Positions 11,666 through 22,825 of a DNA stretch of 64,000 nucleotides are shown here, in pieces; within the stretch, counting starts at the first letter, position 1, and every line of letters starts with the position of its first letter. A program made the translations under genes and the position numbers. The DNA is taken from positions 22,816,001 through 22,880,000 of the forward strand of contig OZ316894.1 of the NCBI GenBank assembly GCA_973895155.1, read 5' to 3'. Origin of the DNA: Marsupella aquatica (lineage: Eukaryota; Marchantiophyta). Under the pieces are notes generated by a model. The model saw only the letters and a program-made list of their open reading frames with translations. It was not told the origin of the DNA and searched no databases.

Positions 11666-12432
11666 TGTTCTATATATTTTAGTTATATTCAAAATTATTT
11701 TTAAAGTAGAATTATTTATGTATATATGAATAGATTTATTTAAAATTTGATTAATTTTTTCATTGTGGCAGGTATGGGAAGGTTAAAGGGTAGCTTGGGC
11801 ATTTTTAAAAAGGGGTGTATGATAGATCTGACAGTGTGGAAAGAATTATGTTTTGATGAATATTCAACATTGATTCTCACTGAAACATTGTTCTCCATTT
11901 TCATTCACAATATGGATTTTTTTGGTTTTATTCCTTCTCGTTGGTTAGATTCTTTCATATTTTTCATGTTTGGGATATTACAAATTTGAATGACTACCAT
12001 GCTATAAAAAAGTAACATTTTATTATAGCTTTTGACATTCTCCCTATCATCTAACCTATTGTGTTTAATTAACCTATTTTAATTAAATTACTACCATTAT
12101 TATTTTATACAATATTGTAATACTTGCAATAATATATAGTATCACATACATTATATATTTTTGTATTTCTTGTGTATAGATCAGGAACCTACTTAATACT
12201 CATGCATGTGCATTCGCTCCCTTGTTTTGTGTGTCCCATTGGCTCCCTCCTTTGTGTGTCCCGTTTGATTCCCCTCTTGTTTGATTCTCCTAAACTTATT
12301 ACTTTTTTGGTGCACACTAAATTTAATATAGCCTTTATTCCTTCTCTTTCATATGATTAATGTTTTTTGGACACTGCAAATTTGAATGACCACCACTTCA
12401 AAAAAAGGCGCAACCTTGTATTATAGTTTAGG

Positions 12433-12637
12433 ATGACGAGCTGACTGATTGTGAGCATTACGTGTATTGTATCTGAATGAGTCCGAATGATACATTTCTA
12501 ATTGTAACTTGACTTAGTCGTGAATGACGAGCAGAGTGGTCTTGAGCATTACGTGTATTGTATCTGATTGGGTCAGAATGACACCTTCCCCATTGCATGT
12601 GTGTTGTTTTGCAATATATGCTTTCAAGCAGAGTTCT
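12433..12637. repeat. Unit-1 part of the GACGAGCTGACTGATYGTGAGC repeat
   Basis: Two related sub-units with CATTACGTGTATTGTATCTGA, homologous to 21484 onward in unit 2. It is separated from the remainder of unit 1 (13860-13902) by the non-LTR insertion. Confidence 0.7.
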
Positions 12638-13859
12638 TGAATATACACATACTTTTTACAGAAAAAGGCCAAATAGAGTACAAAAGAATAAACAAGAGAG
12701 GTCCCAAGTGGACAAAACCAAACGCAAAAGAAGTGAGCAAAAGGAAACCCTAAAAACCAAGAAAGAGGAACTAAAAGAAGTGAGCAAAAGGAAACCCCTA
12801 AAAACCAAGAAAGAGGAACTAAAACTACCGCAAATGGACCGAGGTCCTCATCATACCTAGCAAATGTGGCAACAAGCTAGTGGTCTACATCAAGTGTCGA
12901 AACTAGATCGGCAAGTGGGACAGGAATGTCCTCTAGGGGGGCTAGCCGCTGCGGAGTCACACTAGCACCCACTGTCAGAGATCGACGATAGACGGCCCGA
13001 GCTTGAGCACGCTGTAAGGTGACTGAAATGCGTTAGCGAAAGTGCGTGGTCAAAAAAGATAGCGGGGGCCCGGTGGGACCCATCCGGCCGTGAACATCCC
13101 GAGCAGCTTGGCGAAGAAGCCCGTCGAACTGATGATGGAGACGCCCAAATATCTCAAGAGCAAGGGGCAGGAAGCTATCAGATGAAGCTCGTGCAGCATA
13201 TTTGGCCTCCTTCGTTGTTGCTGCTCGTGATGCTGCTGCCCCTGTCGTTGTTGCCGCTGTCCCAATGATGTCTTGGCGCAATGGGTTTGCCACCACTACA
13301 TCTGCCAAAGTACGGTGACCTTCACGGACCATGGTAAGATCCACCCGTAACCGCTGTGATGGAGGACCAGGTAACTCGAGCACCACCTCCCGCCGCGCGC
13401 AGACCAAAGAGCCAGAGAGAACCTGAGCAGTCGCATCTCTCACAGTGTCGTGAACAAAAATGGTTTCGCCGCCCAAACTGCATTGAAAAAGATGGACACC
13501 TGTGGCATCACAAGGCTTCCCACAAGTGCAAGTAGGAGGTAAACCAGCAAGAAGTGGGTGGGGCAAGCCCATACGAAGATGCATGGCTGTCACAAACTCC
13601 GCTGAAGACATCCGCAGGTGAGGAATGACTGGATTGGCCTGAAGCCAGCCTCCTGCGCCCTTCCCTCCGGAAGAAAGAATCCAAGCTCGGTCCGTGTTAG
13701 GTGTCTCGGTGAGGATGCTGGAAAGGGTGAAAGCGTGCATACGCCCAACAAGGTCTGCCTGAAGACGGACGGGGTCCAAGGATAAAAACTCCTGGAATGA
13801 AGGTAACGCAGCTCGAACAGGATCGGGTAATGATGACCGCGCCGTGCGCAAATGAATTT
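12638..13859 (-). mobile_element. 5'-truncated non-LTR retrotransposon, restriction-like endonuclease type
   Basis: The insertion is flanked by AGTTCT (12632-12637 and 13860-13865); unit 2 has the uninterrupted phrase CAAAGTTCTGTTTAGTTC. The minus-strand frame 13859-13033 encodes about 270 residues ending at a stop. It contains a Cys/His knuckle (CTCG...C.....H...C, about residues 108-124), then RLRVDLTMV and ADVVVANPL, an arrangement like the knuckle plus PD-(D/E)xK endonuclease found after the reverse transcriptase in R2/CRE-like elements. The reverse transcriptase is missing, as expected for 5' truncation. Downstream of the stop lies a two-unit 47-bp repeat. The exact clade is uncertain. 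Confidence 0.7.
12731..12825. repeat. 47/48-bp tandem duplication in the 3' region of the non-LTR element
   Basis: Units 12731-12777 and 12778-12825 both read AAGTGAGCAAAAGGAAACC...AACCAAGAAAGAGGAACTAAAA and differ by one C. In the element's own sense this lies between the stop and the 3' end. Confidence 0.85.
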
Positions 13860-13902
13860 AGTTCTATTTAGTTCAGTTGTGTTTGTGAGATTACTAAGGT
13901 GA

Positions 13903-15795
13903 AAGAATAAATATATATACTGCTACAATTTGTGAGCAGGCCAGTTCTACTCCATTGCTGTTTTGTTTTATTAGAAAACAATTAAACCATTATCTCACAT
14001 AGTATTGGAGAACATTAAATGTTTCATGCAAGAAAAACCTACACAGAAATGTACCTCATATGAAGTGCGATAAAAACAAATAAAAAGAAGGGGGTGTATT
14101 GGTGGAAGGTACAGGAAGGGTGCTATAGATCATTATGATTGTTGTTTCACGAGGTAGTGTGGTACACATTGATATAAATAATGTATGACACACTACTGTA
14201 GTTGTTTTGTGCTGACCAGATGCGACGAGGCACTGCTCACTTAAATCCCAATAAAGTTTAAGTTCTCTCCATGACTCTGAATGATCATGCTAACCATTTA
14301 GCAGAGCGGTAGAAGGGAGCAATGGTGCTGGAAGGTCAAGGGTTTGAAACTAGTTGAGTATCCTTTCCAGGAGCCTTGCAACTGAGACTCTACAATATGG
14401 GGTACTCTTGCAACCTGGAAGACATGTATATGTTCTTACAAAACAAAAATAAAGAACAAAAAGCAAGTTGACCCGGGGTTCCATCTATATTAAAAAAACT
14501 TAAAAATCAAAGAATAGGCTATGCTAAAGCTAATTAAAAACTAAATACTCACCTAGGAAAGTAGCACCCGTCAGGTGGATTGTGCCATAAGGGGAGGTCA
14601 AAAATATATGATTGAAGTCTTCCTACTTTCTACAATGAATTCTCATAAGTAGAGACAGGCAAGAGGAGTCGGGGTACAGGGAGAGCCTTTCCTATGCATA
14701 CTAAAAATATATTTTTAGGTAGTATTTATCACTGCTAGACTTCTACTGTAGTTGGCACGTATCACTACCAAGACATGTAGTTAGCACGTGGACTGAAAAG
14801 AATTTCATTAGCATCACGAATATCATTTTTCTAGTTTCGGGAAAGGTATGTGAGTGATGAGACTTCACCCCTTCCTAGGAAGTGTTTCTTTCTTCAAGAC
14901 ATCCGTACTATCTATGTGAGCAATTGGATTAATATACGTTTCAGGAGGACCATTAGATCTGATGTTTTGATATGAGCTATTATATTTCTCTAGATTTATG
15001 GCGAACCATTAGATTTCAGAAACCCTCTTAGTTAGATAAAGATTTGGCTTGCCAAAAGGAAAAATCTCATTATTTTTCTGTGTACTAAGTCACTGGCCCG
15101 GTCACCACAGCATTTTCTAGCTACGATCAGACAGGCAAGGAAAATGGCTGATCACGTGTATTAGTCATGCCTCCACCCTGCAGTCCTGCTATCCCAATGG
15201 TGGGTGAAGACCTGTCCAACAAAGTGTGTCAAAACACTGTGATAGCAGCTATGGAGCTCCTTTAAAGCTGCTTTTTGTAAGCTTTCTCTTCGTCATAGCA
15301 CAACATGCAAACAAGGTACCCATAAAATAAAGTGTCTTAGCTAGGTCTGACTTGCTAGAAAAAATAGGGTGGCACTTCGGTCTCTAGCCGTACTGTGATT
15401 GTAACCCACCAGTCTGTGCTATTGACAAATTGTTGTATGAGATATATGCAAATAACATTTATCAATGATTATGTTGTATCACGGGTGGCCATGTCCTTGT
15501 GACCATGGACTCTATTGGAAAACGATGGTGGCAGCCAACTACTATGCAAGGATGATCGGTGCAGTCTAACTTACTGACCATGGTAAACTGAAGGGTTGGA
15601 CTCCTTGTGACTTGGAAGGGAGAACTTTATGCCATAAAAATTGGTCATATGCTATGAGACTGGTGAAAAATATCAATTTTGTTTTTTACATAATTCTATG
15701 AAAAAGTCATGGTCATTTGCCTGACCAAAAGTCATAATCTGTAACTTTGAAGTTTTGAGACACCCTAGTAATACTGTGGAGGGCACTTTTCCAAC
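13903..15795. other. Spacer between the two duplication units
   Basis: About 1.9 kb of AT-rich DNA with no gene recognised. It contains a probable tRNA-derived SINE (listed separately). The duplicated units are therefore not directly abutting. Confidence 0.5.
14290..14460 (+). mobile_element. Probable tRNA-derived SINE
   Basis: TAGCAGAGCGG at 14299-14309 fits the Pol III A box and GGTTTGAAACT at 14341-14351 fits the B box with one mismatch; the 42-base spacing is normal for tRNA-derived SINEs. An A-rich tail (CAAAACAAAAATAAAGAAC) ends near 14460. No clear target duplication was found, so borders are approximate. Confidence 0.5.
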
Positions 15796-16719
15796 TGGAA
15801 AACCTGGTGAATATTATATATAGCACTAGCCCCACTACCAGTTCTTTGAACATGAATAGAGATAAAGGTAAAAAAAGGTCAACCCTCATTGACACCAGCT
15901 GACCAAAGCTTCTTCAAATCGTAGAAGAAGAGCCGTCGGTTTCACCATAGCCCTCAACTATCAATCACACAATGGAACTCTTCACAAGCAGCCTCCCTAT
16001 TCCATCGACTCTCTTCACATGTGGCCCCTACTCCACGGACTCCTTCACAGCCGGCCCTTATTTCAGATGCGGTGCAATACTCCCGGCACTACTCCACCCC
16101 ATTCCTATTTTTCACCCCCACCTCTAATTTTGAACATAAATAGAGAACAAGACAATAAAGAATAGTGCAATAAAAATGATTATATAATACTATTTCTTAT
16201 TCACTTTTGCCTATCTCTGTTCTTTGTTTTGTCCTTATTGAGAGTTATGGTCTAGAGTCTTGAGAGTTATGGTCTATAGTCTTCACTCTACACAGTAATT
16301 TTACACAGCAGTCCTCAAAAGTAGCTTTGCATTGCACTTGATTAGTAAGATGTGACTAGGTGCAAAACTGGTGAATGGAAAACAGGAAAAGAAAACCTGG
16401 ACGGTGAATATTATATATCAGAGTGCAAAGTAACTAAAACCCCAAAGCTGGAGAGAGGGTTCTTACCAACAGCGACTAAACCTTTTTATGTCAGTCAAAA
16501 CTAGCAACTAGCAAGATTTTGCCATTAAAAAAGGTTATTCTAGCATACATCTTGACATAATGATTATTTTCTGATTCTCTTTTGTGGGGGAGTGGAATTG
16601 GCGAGTATCTCAAGGATCAAGAAAGGAAAATAAGTAGGACCAACTTCAATAAATTCATAGATTTATGTATAGCCAATTTTCTCTAATTGTACAGACACCC
16701 ATTCGATTGTCAAGGATGG

Positions 16720-17205
16720 CCCAACTGCTTGCCATCAATATATGCCCATGCCATGATCTTTACTATGTATTTGGGCCTTATTGCTTTTGCTTTTTTGGCA
16801 CTGAAAATGACACAAAATATGAATGTATAAAATCAGCCCAATAGTATCTGCAATTTAACTCCTAACAATATAGAGTGAGCTAGAGTAATATCACTCTATT
16901 GAGTATGTACACCTTTCTGAGTATACACATATTTACTTACATGGACCATGGAAGGAGTATATTTCTTGATCCTCGTGTATTGTTTGTTTATACCAAAGTT
17001 TATATACCAGGAAAAGAACAAAGTTTGTTTATCCCATTTGATTTCCTCTTGTTTGGATAATCGTGTGACTTTTTTTCATTCACACTCCAGTAAACTCACT
17101 CTTTGGCTTTATTCTTTACCAGATTTCTCAGGTTTTGTGTCCTGCAAATTTGAATGAAAATCACAGTACAAATTGGCACACCATGTTACTATAAATTTAA
17201 TTTAA
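16720..17205 (+). repeat. 3' remnant of the AATACCYGTGCGTTGCA repeat element in unit 2
   Basis: Corresponds to 5233-5755 of unit 1 and keeps the CATTTGATTTCCTCTTGTTTG and CCTGCAAATTTGAATGA blocks. The 5' part including the diagnostic GTGCGTTGCA motif is missing, cut at 16719/16720. Confidence 0.55.
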
Positions 17206-17998
17206 CACCAGCCATGACATGACTGTGCCTGCTGCTCACTTGAGCCCTACCAACTCTATCTGAGGCTTTTGGTGCTGAAACAGAGGGAAGCTTCGTGGAC
17301 AGTCTTGGAGAAGCTTCCCTCTCTTTATTCATGCTTACAACCTACGACAATTGCAATCAGGCACAATCTGGTGAAAAGCAAAACTAAGGGAGGCCGACCA
17401 TCCATTGCCGAACCTGGAAAATTGCTTTGTAGATGCCAAAAGGCCTTCGCAAGTGATCTAAAGATATTCTGCCCTGGTAGATGAGGGTGATGAAATGAAT
17501 GATGTCCGCGTCAGCTCATTGGGGTTTTAGAGCTGAGATCGATGGCTCGCGGCATTGACAAGTGTTGACAGATTTTAAAAAGATTTCTCGCCGGATTCTA
17601 GTGAGGGTTCGTTCATCCGGTCCTGCTTTTGATCAGTGTCTCACGCCAGTGACAAGGTGCGGACGCGTATCTTGAGGATGTTTTTAAATTGATTGCATGG
17701 CTTCTCTCACACAGCTATATAAATTCTTGCACATGAACTCTAATCTGCATCCCACTCCCTCTGTCCTGAGGCTGATCCAGTGCGTGTTAAACATCACCTC
17801 CGATACAGTGCATTTTATTCAACGTCGTTTAGTGGTCGTCTGCTCAAAATCTCATCATCATTCTGTTCACACTCCATTTGCCAAGTCTCTGTTGTCGTCC
17901 CACCTCAGTTACTGCCTAGTTTGAGCTAGAGACTGTAGCTCGGCTCAGTCGAGTACATCAGCTACAGTACAGTACTGATATAGAGTGGAGGCAGCATC

Positions 17999-20798
17999 AT
18001 GGCCAAAACAATTGGCAGAAAGAAGTTAGGCACGCAAGGGCTTGAGGTGCGTGTCTGATTCCTCTGTCCTGCCATTATGCGAAAGCATTCAAGACTGCCG
18101 TTCAAGAAAATCATCTACAGTTGCTGTTTACATAGAACAGGACCTCTTCCGTTAGTGCTGGAATGAGTTAGAAAGAGCGAGACCCACGGATACTTCTAGC
18201 TCAGCCAGTATTTGCAATGTAGGGTTTGAATGCATGGAAGCTAGCTGCCTGCCAGCGAGTGAATCGTGTCGGTTTCCAGTGTCGTGACATTTCCACGATC
18301 GGCAAATTTAGCAGCGGATAAATGGAGATTTTCCGATAGATTGAGCATTGATTTCCACCTGGTGTCTCATTCGAATTAATCTTGGAATGCGGATTTAGGA
18401 GTGGCATGGCAACAGTAGTAGTGTGTGGGAAGTGGGTTTTAGGTTGGCAATCAAGATGAAGCTATTGAAGGGGAAGCTCAGGATAGTTATTAGAGTTCTA
18501 ATTTCCTTTTCTCTGGTCTCATGTTCTGCTTTTGTGCAGGTGTCAGCGCTCGGACTCGGATGCATGAATTTCGCAGGCACATATGATAACAATGATATCA
18601 TTCCAGACGAGAACACCATAAACTTAATTCATACGGCATACAGTAAGGGAGTCACTTTCTTCGACACTTCTGATGCATACGGCCCACACACCAGTGAGAT
18701 CCTCATTGGAAAGGTATGTTTGCAACTCTGACAGTCTGTGTACATTCGTGCACCTCAAATGGGGTTCACATCTCAATGTTGGAATCTACAGCAAGGAGTC
18801 GCCGGTGCCCACTAACTCAAAGCTGCTGCTTGAAATTGTCATTAGGCTATCAAAAGCCTTCCACGGGAGAAGTTACAGATCGCTACGAAATATGGAATTG
18901 TTTTTTTCGAGAAACCTGACGGCACAAAAGCCGCGAAAGTCCGTGGAGATCCCGAGTATGTTCGGCAGGCATGCCTGGCCAGCCTCAAACGATTGGATGT
19001 GGACTACATTGACTTGTATTACCAGCACCGAATAGATGGTACCATCCCCATCGAAGTGACGGTGAGTGCCATCGTCACGGCTGAAACTGAGCGTGGTCAG
19101 AGCAGCTAACTGAGCACTTGATGTACAGAGTATCGTGAAGTACGACCTAAAATTGATGGTGGTCTGTATAATACGAATATTGAGTTATTCAAATAGAAGC
19201 AGCCGATGTTGCGTGGAACTCTGGATATTAACGACGAACACATGTATATACAGATGGGAGAACTGAAGAAACTGGTGGAGGAAGGGAAGATAAAGTACAT
19301 TGGTTTGTCGGAGGCAGCTCCAGATACTATTAGAAGAGCACACGCAGTTCACCCGATCACAGCAATCCAGATAGAGTGGTCTTTGTGGACACGCGATGTT
19401 GAAGAAGAATTAGTTCCTCTCTGCAGGTTGGTAAAATTGGGTTTGCTCTGTTTTTGAGTTGGAATGCACGCCTTCGTGAAGAATTTACGTACCTATCTTT
19501 GTAGTTTTGGCGATAAACATACACTGTCTATCTCGCCCTTCAAGTAATACCTGGGTAGATGCAACGGCTCGCGGGTCAATACCTGAATTTGCGCTCCTTT
19601 CCGGCGTTTTCATCTGTACCAAGCAACATGCGTAGGTACAGAAGTAGCACCCATGAATGAGAACGCTTGGATGATATCCTTTGCTGATAACAGTTTCTGA
19701 TTTTGTTCATATGCAGGGAACTAGGGATTGGAATAGTCCCTTACAGCCCACTAGGACGGGGATTCTTTTCAGGAAAAGCTTCTCTGCAGACACTCGATGC
19801 GAAGGACATTCGAGTCGTACGTATCTAGTCCAACAACTCACCGAAAGCAATTAGCGAACTGGCATTCACCAGAGTGTGTCATGGCTAATTTCGTGAGGCC
19901 AATAATTTCAGTTCCGCAGTCTAAAGTGACTCCGTTCATGTTTCGGTCTTTTCTCGCCAGTGGGATGGCTTTTCCTCAGTTGCTTGATCAAAATTGCTGT
20001 CTGATTTGGTCACCATCTACTTGTTCTTAACTGAATGTGGACAATCCTACATCGGAAACTGCGTTAGTATTTCTCATTGGAGGATTGGCAAACGATTGCT
20101 CCTGAATCTTTGCCTCTCGTATGCTGGATTGCAGAAGTTCTACCCCAGATTTACTCAAGCAAATGTGGAGAAAAATAAGGTGCTTTTCGAGCGCGTGTCG
20201 GCCCTTGCTAAGACGCATGGATGCACTCCCGGCCAGCTAGCGTTGGCGTGGGTGTGCAGCCAAGGGGATGAGAGCGTTAGTGTCGTACCCATTCCTGGTA
20301 AGTACTTTCCAAATTCAGATAGGAACGAACAGTGGAATCCTCTTGAAAGCTCCTCAATTTCAACATATTAAGACTGGTCAGTCAAAACACATTCATTTTG
20401 GTATTCATAAACCTGGTGTTAAGCTCCTCGCCGTAGCTTTCGACTACTTTCGAATAGATAGAAAATAACGAACCGAGAAATCCTCTTAACGGCTCCTCCA
20501 TTTCAACATTCTAGAGACTCGTCAAGACAACACCGCCATTTCTGTCAGCCTGAACATTAATTTCTGATGAAGAGTTTATCGCGCTTTGTCCTGCTCAGGT
20601 ACAACAAAGGTTGCCAACTTAAATGAGAACTTAGGGGCTTTGAAAGTAAAATTGACGCCCAAGGAGCTAGAAGAGGTGGCAGCTGCTGTGCCAAGCGCGG
20701 ATGTGGCAGGCGGTAGATTTTCCGAATCCCATATACTGAACTTCACCTGGAAGGATGCCGTCACACCGCCTTTGGAATTGACTTCGAAAACCGCATAG
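17999..20798 (+). CDS. Aldo-keto reductase, copy 2 (seven exons)
   Basis: Paralogue of the gene at 6550-9660, with the same exon lengths: 17999-18046, 18540-18713, 18846-19061, 19254-19426, 19717-19816, 20135-20297, 20599-20798. The phases agree and the reading frame is complete (357 codons plus TAG). Asp58, Tyr63, Lys89 and His135 of the aldo-keto reductase tetrad are kept. Residue differences from copy 1 include GTYDNND for [13 protein letters not shown] for IASKYG, FFEK for YFEK and SLQT for SQET; most are conservative. All introns are shorter or equal because the small LTR element is absent. Both copies look functional, so the pair gives either dosage or early divergence. Confidence 0.93.
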
Positions 20799-20883
20799 AA
20801 GTTCTCAGGCCAGACCGTGGGGCAAATAAAAATATGCCATTGTTCTGCAGGACCCTCTGCCAATTTCTGCTGTCTGCAGGGTC

Positions 20884-21332
20884 GTCATTTTGCAGAATAG
20901 GCGAAGTAGCTGGCGGTAAAATTCTCCTAAGGATCTTCTCGATCAGGATCCTCTTGTTGGCTAGAAATGTAGTCCCTAACGACTCCAGAGAGTGATTGTG
21001 GCACCCTTTCAGCAAGCTCTCGAAACAGAACGTCAACATTCCTTTGGCAATCATCTCATCATCGATCATGATACTGTCAAACATGACGTACTTGAGAGCG
21101 TCATTTTGCAGAATAGATGGCAGTAGCTGGCTGTCTACACACCGGGTAAATTTCTCCAAAGAATCGTCTCGATCAGGATCCTCTTCTTGGGCTAGAAATG
21201 TAGTCCCTAACGACTCCAGAGAGTGATTGTGGCACCCCTTGCAGCCAGCTCTCGGAACAGAACGCCAACTTTCCTTTCGCAATCATCTCATCATCGATCA
21301 TGATACTGTCAAACATGACGTACTTGAGAGCG
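20884..21332. repeat. Direct tandem repeat of about 216 bp, two units, downstream of reductase copy 2
   Basis: Units begin GTCATTTTGCAGAATAG at 20884 and 21100 and match the pair after copy 1. The minus strand of 20761-21282 happens to be open, with phrases such as YVMFDSIMIDDEMIAKG repeated. The frame is not kept in unit 1, so I do not call a gene. Confidence 0.8.
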
Positions 21333-21483
21333 CTTACTTGTAGAAGTGTATGAGGAAATGACATAAACTGTTGGATTTGAGCCTGATGCCTGTACCCACT
21401 TGAGCTCCATCTTTTGGTGGGACTTTGTAGAGTTATTCTTGAATAAGAGATTTTGACACACTGTCACTTGCACTTTACTTCAT

Positions 21484-21991
21484 CGTGAATGACGAGCTGA
21501 CTGATCGTGAGCATTACGTGTATTGTATCTGAATGAGTCAGAATGAAAAATTTCTAATTGTAACTTGACTTAGTCGTGACTGACGAGCAGACTGGTCTTG
21601 AACATTACGTGTATTGTATCTGAATGGGTCAGAATTATACCTTCCCTATTGCATCGTGTGCATGTGTGTTGTTTTGCGATGTATGCTTTCCAGCAGAGTT
21701 GCATTTAGTTCAGTTGTGTTTGTGAGATTACTAAGGTGGTTGAAGAGCTGACTGATCTTGAGCATTACGTGTATTGTATCTGAATGAGTCAGAATGATAA
21801 GTTCCGTAAGTCAAAACTTGACATTGTCGTGAATGACGAGCTGAGTGGTCTTGACCATTAGGAGTATTGTATCTGCATGGGTCAGAATGATACCTTCCCT
21901 ATTGCATCGTGTACATGTGTGTTGTTTTGCGATGTATGCTTTCAAGCAAAGTTCTGTTTAGTTCATTTGTGTTTGTGAGATTACTAAGGTG
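21484..21991. repeat. Tandem duplication of about 254 bp at the end of unit 2
   Basis: Units 21484-21738 and 21739-21991 each contain GAGCATTACGTGTATTGTATC, TGCATCGTG...CATGTGTGTTG and end GTTTGTGAGATTACTAAGGTG. Each unit is itself built of two related halves. Unit 1 has only one such block, interrupted by the non-LTR element. Confidence 0.8.
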
Positions 21992-22825
21992 TTCTAATTT
22001 TCGGAGGACCCCCTATCCGAATACACTACCCGTGTCTAACTTCCGTGCCTCATCTACTGTAGAGGAGGCCACAGAGGTTGACATTGCCCATCTTGCCTTT
22101 TGGAAAGAAATTGTTCTACAGTGTCGGTCGCAAATTTTCTGGTTCTCAGTCCACCGTCGTCTCTGATTTGGATCAAGCGGAACACATTAAGGGTGGGTGC
22201 CTTAGATTGAATTCTATTATCAAGCAACGAGCCAGCATATGAGCGAGCCAGATGCATACAATTTTAATTCTAAGCAGAGCTTTGAGAACGTATATCTCAG
22301 GAAATGTAATACTAATAGGTACACTCGCTTCCCAGATTGAAGCATTCCACATACAGATTGAAGCACTACACGCACATGCCCCTTTCGTAGTTTACAGTTA
22401 ATATTCATTTTCCGCCAAAGGTTTGAATAAATGTATTATTTGGAATTCTGTTTTGCACGATCTTTAATAGGGGATTGGGAAATTAACCCTCGGGCACAAT
22501 TTTATAACATTTCTTGTCGATCGTTTTTTTACGGAATATTTTATGAGCAAAAATGGCTAAGTGTGGGTCTCTATGTTCGGCAATCTCTATGTCAAGCGAG
22601 CTTCTTAGCTTCAGTCTAGACAGCACCGCGAGTTACTAGTTTCTCAAATAGAAGAGTTGGGGTTTCCTGGTAGAGCTAGTTAGCCCAACCATCAGGCTGT
22701 CAAATCAACACTGGTTCCTAGTTCTAGGCTCAATGAATGGAGAAACAAAATTGTGGGTAGGAGTCTCCCAAAATCCAAGAGTAGAATGTAATTTCATCCG
22801 GCTCTAGATCCGGACTCGGAATCAG
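21992..22825. other. Intergenic stretch without recognised gene
   Basis: Short frames only. It lies between the end of duplication unit 2 and the stop codon of the first H15 gene, and probably includes that gene's 3' untranslated region. Confidence 0.4.

Larger units (their letters stand above)
10351..12432 (+). repeat. Composite 2.1-kb insertion of the AATACCYGTGCGTTGCA repeat family
   Basis: Unit 2 has CTTTACTTCATCGTGAATGA where unit 1 has the same flanks split by about 2.08 kb. The inserted DNA begins ACTAGCTCAATACCCGTGCG, continues with an AAGATGTCGTTGAG-type tandem array, a nested MITE (10990-11323) and a purine-rich array, and ends with a block containing CACTGCAAATTTGAATGACC like the element at 4775. 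No clear target-site duplication and no transposase frame were seen. Confidence 0.6.
3231..13902. repeat. Segmental duplication, unit 1
   Basis: Reads nearly co-linearly with 15796-21991, from GGAAAACCTGGTGAATATTATATA at the left to GTTTGTGAGATTACTAAGGTG at the right. It carries the first aldo-keto reductase gene. Relative to unit 2 it has extra DNA at about 4076-5232, 8616-8916, 10351-12432 and 12638-13865, each treated as its own feature. Away from these the two units differ by scattered single bases and small indels, so the duplication is recent relative to most other repeats here. Confidence 0.85.
15796..21991. repeat. Segmental duplication, unit 2
   Basis: Co-linear with 3231-13902 but lacking the four extra segments seen there. 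It carries the second reductase gene. It serves as an empty-site reference for the LTR element, the non-LTR element and the 2.1-kb composite insertion in unit 1. Confidence 0.85.

Noticed and set aside
11387-11692. Hydrophobic protein of Phe, Leu and Ser on the minus strand
   Set aside because: It is the complement of a purine-rich tandem repeat.
20761-21282. A 173-residue protein on the minus strand behind reductase copy 2
   Set aside because: It is a tandem repeat whose frame is not preserved in duplication unit 1, and no family was recognised.
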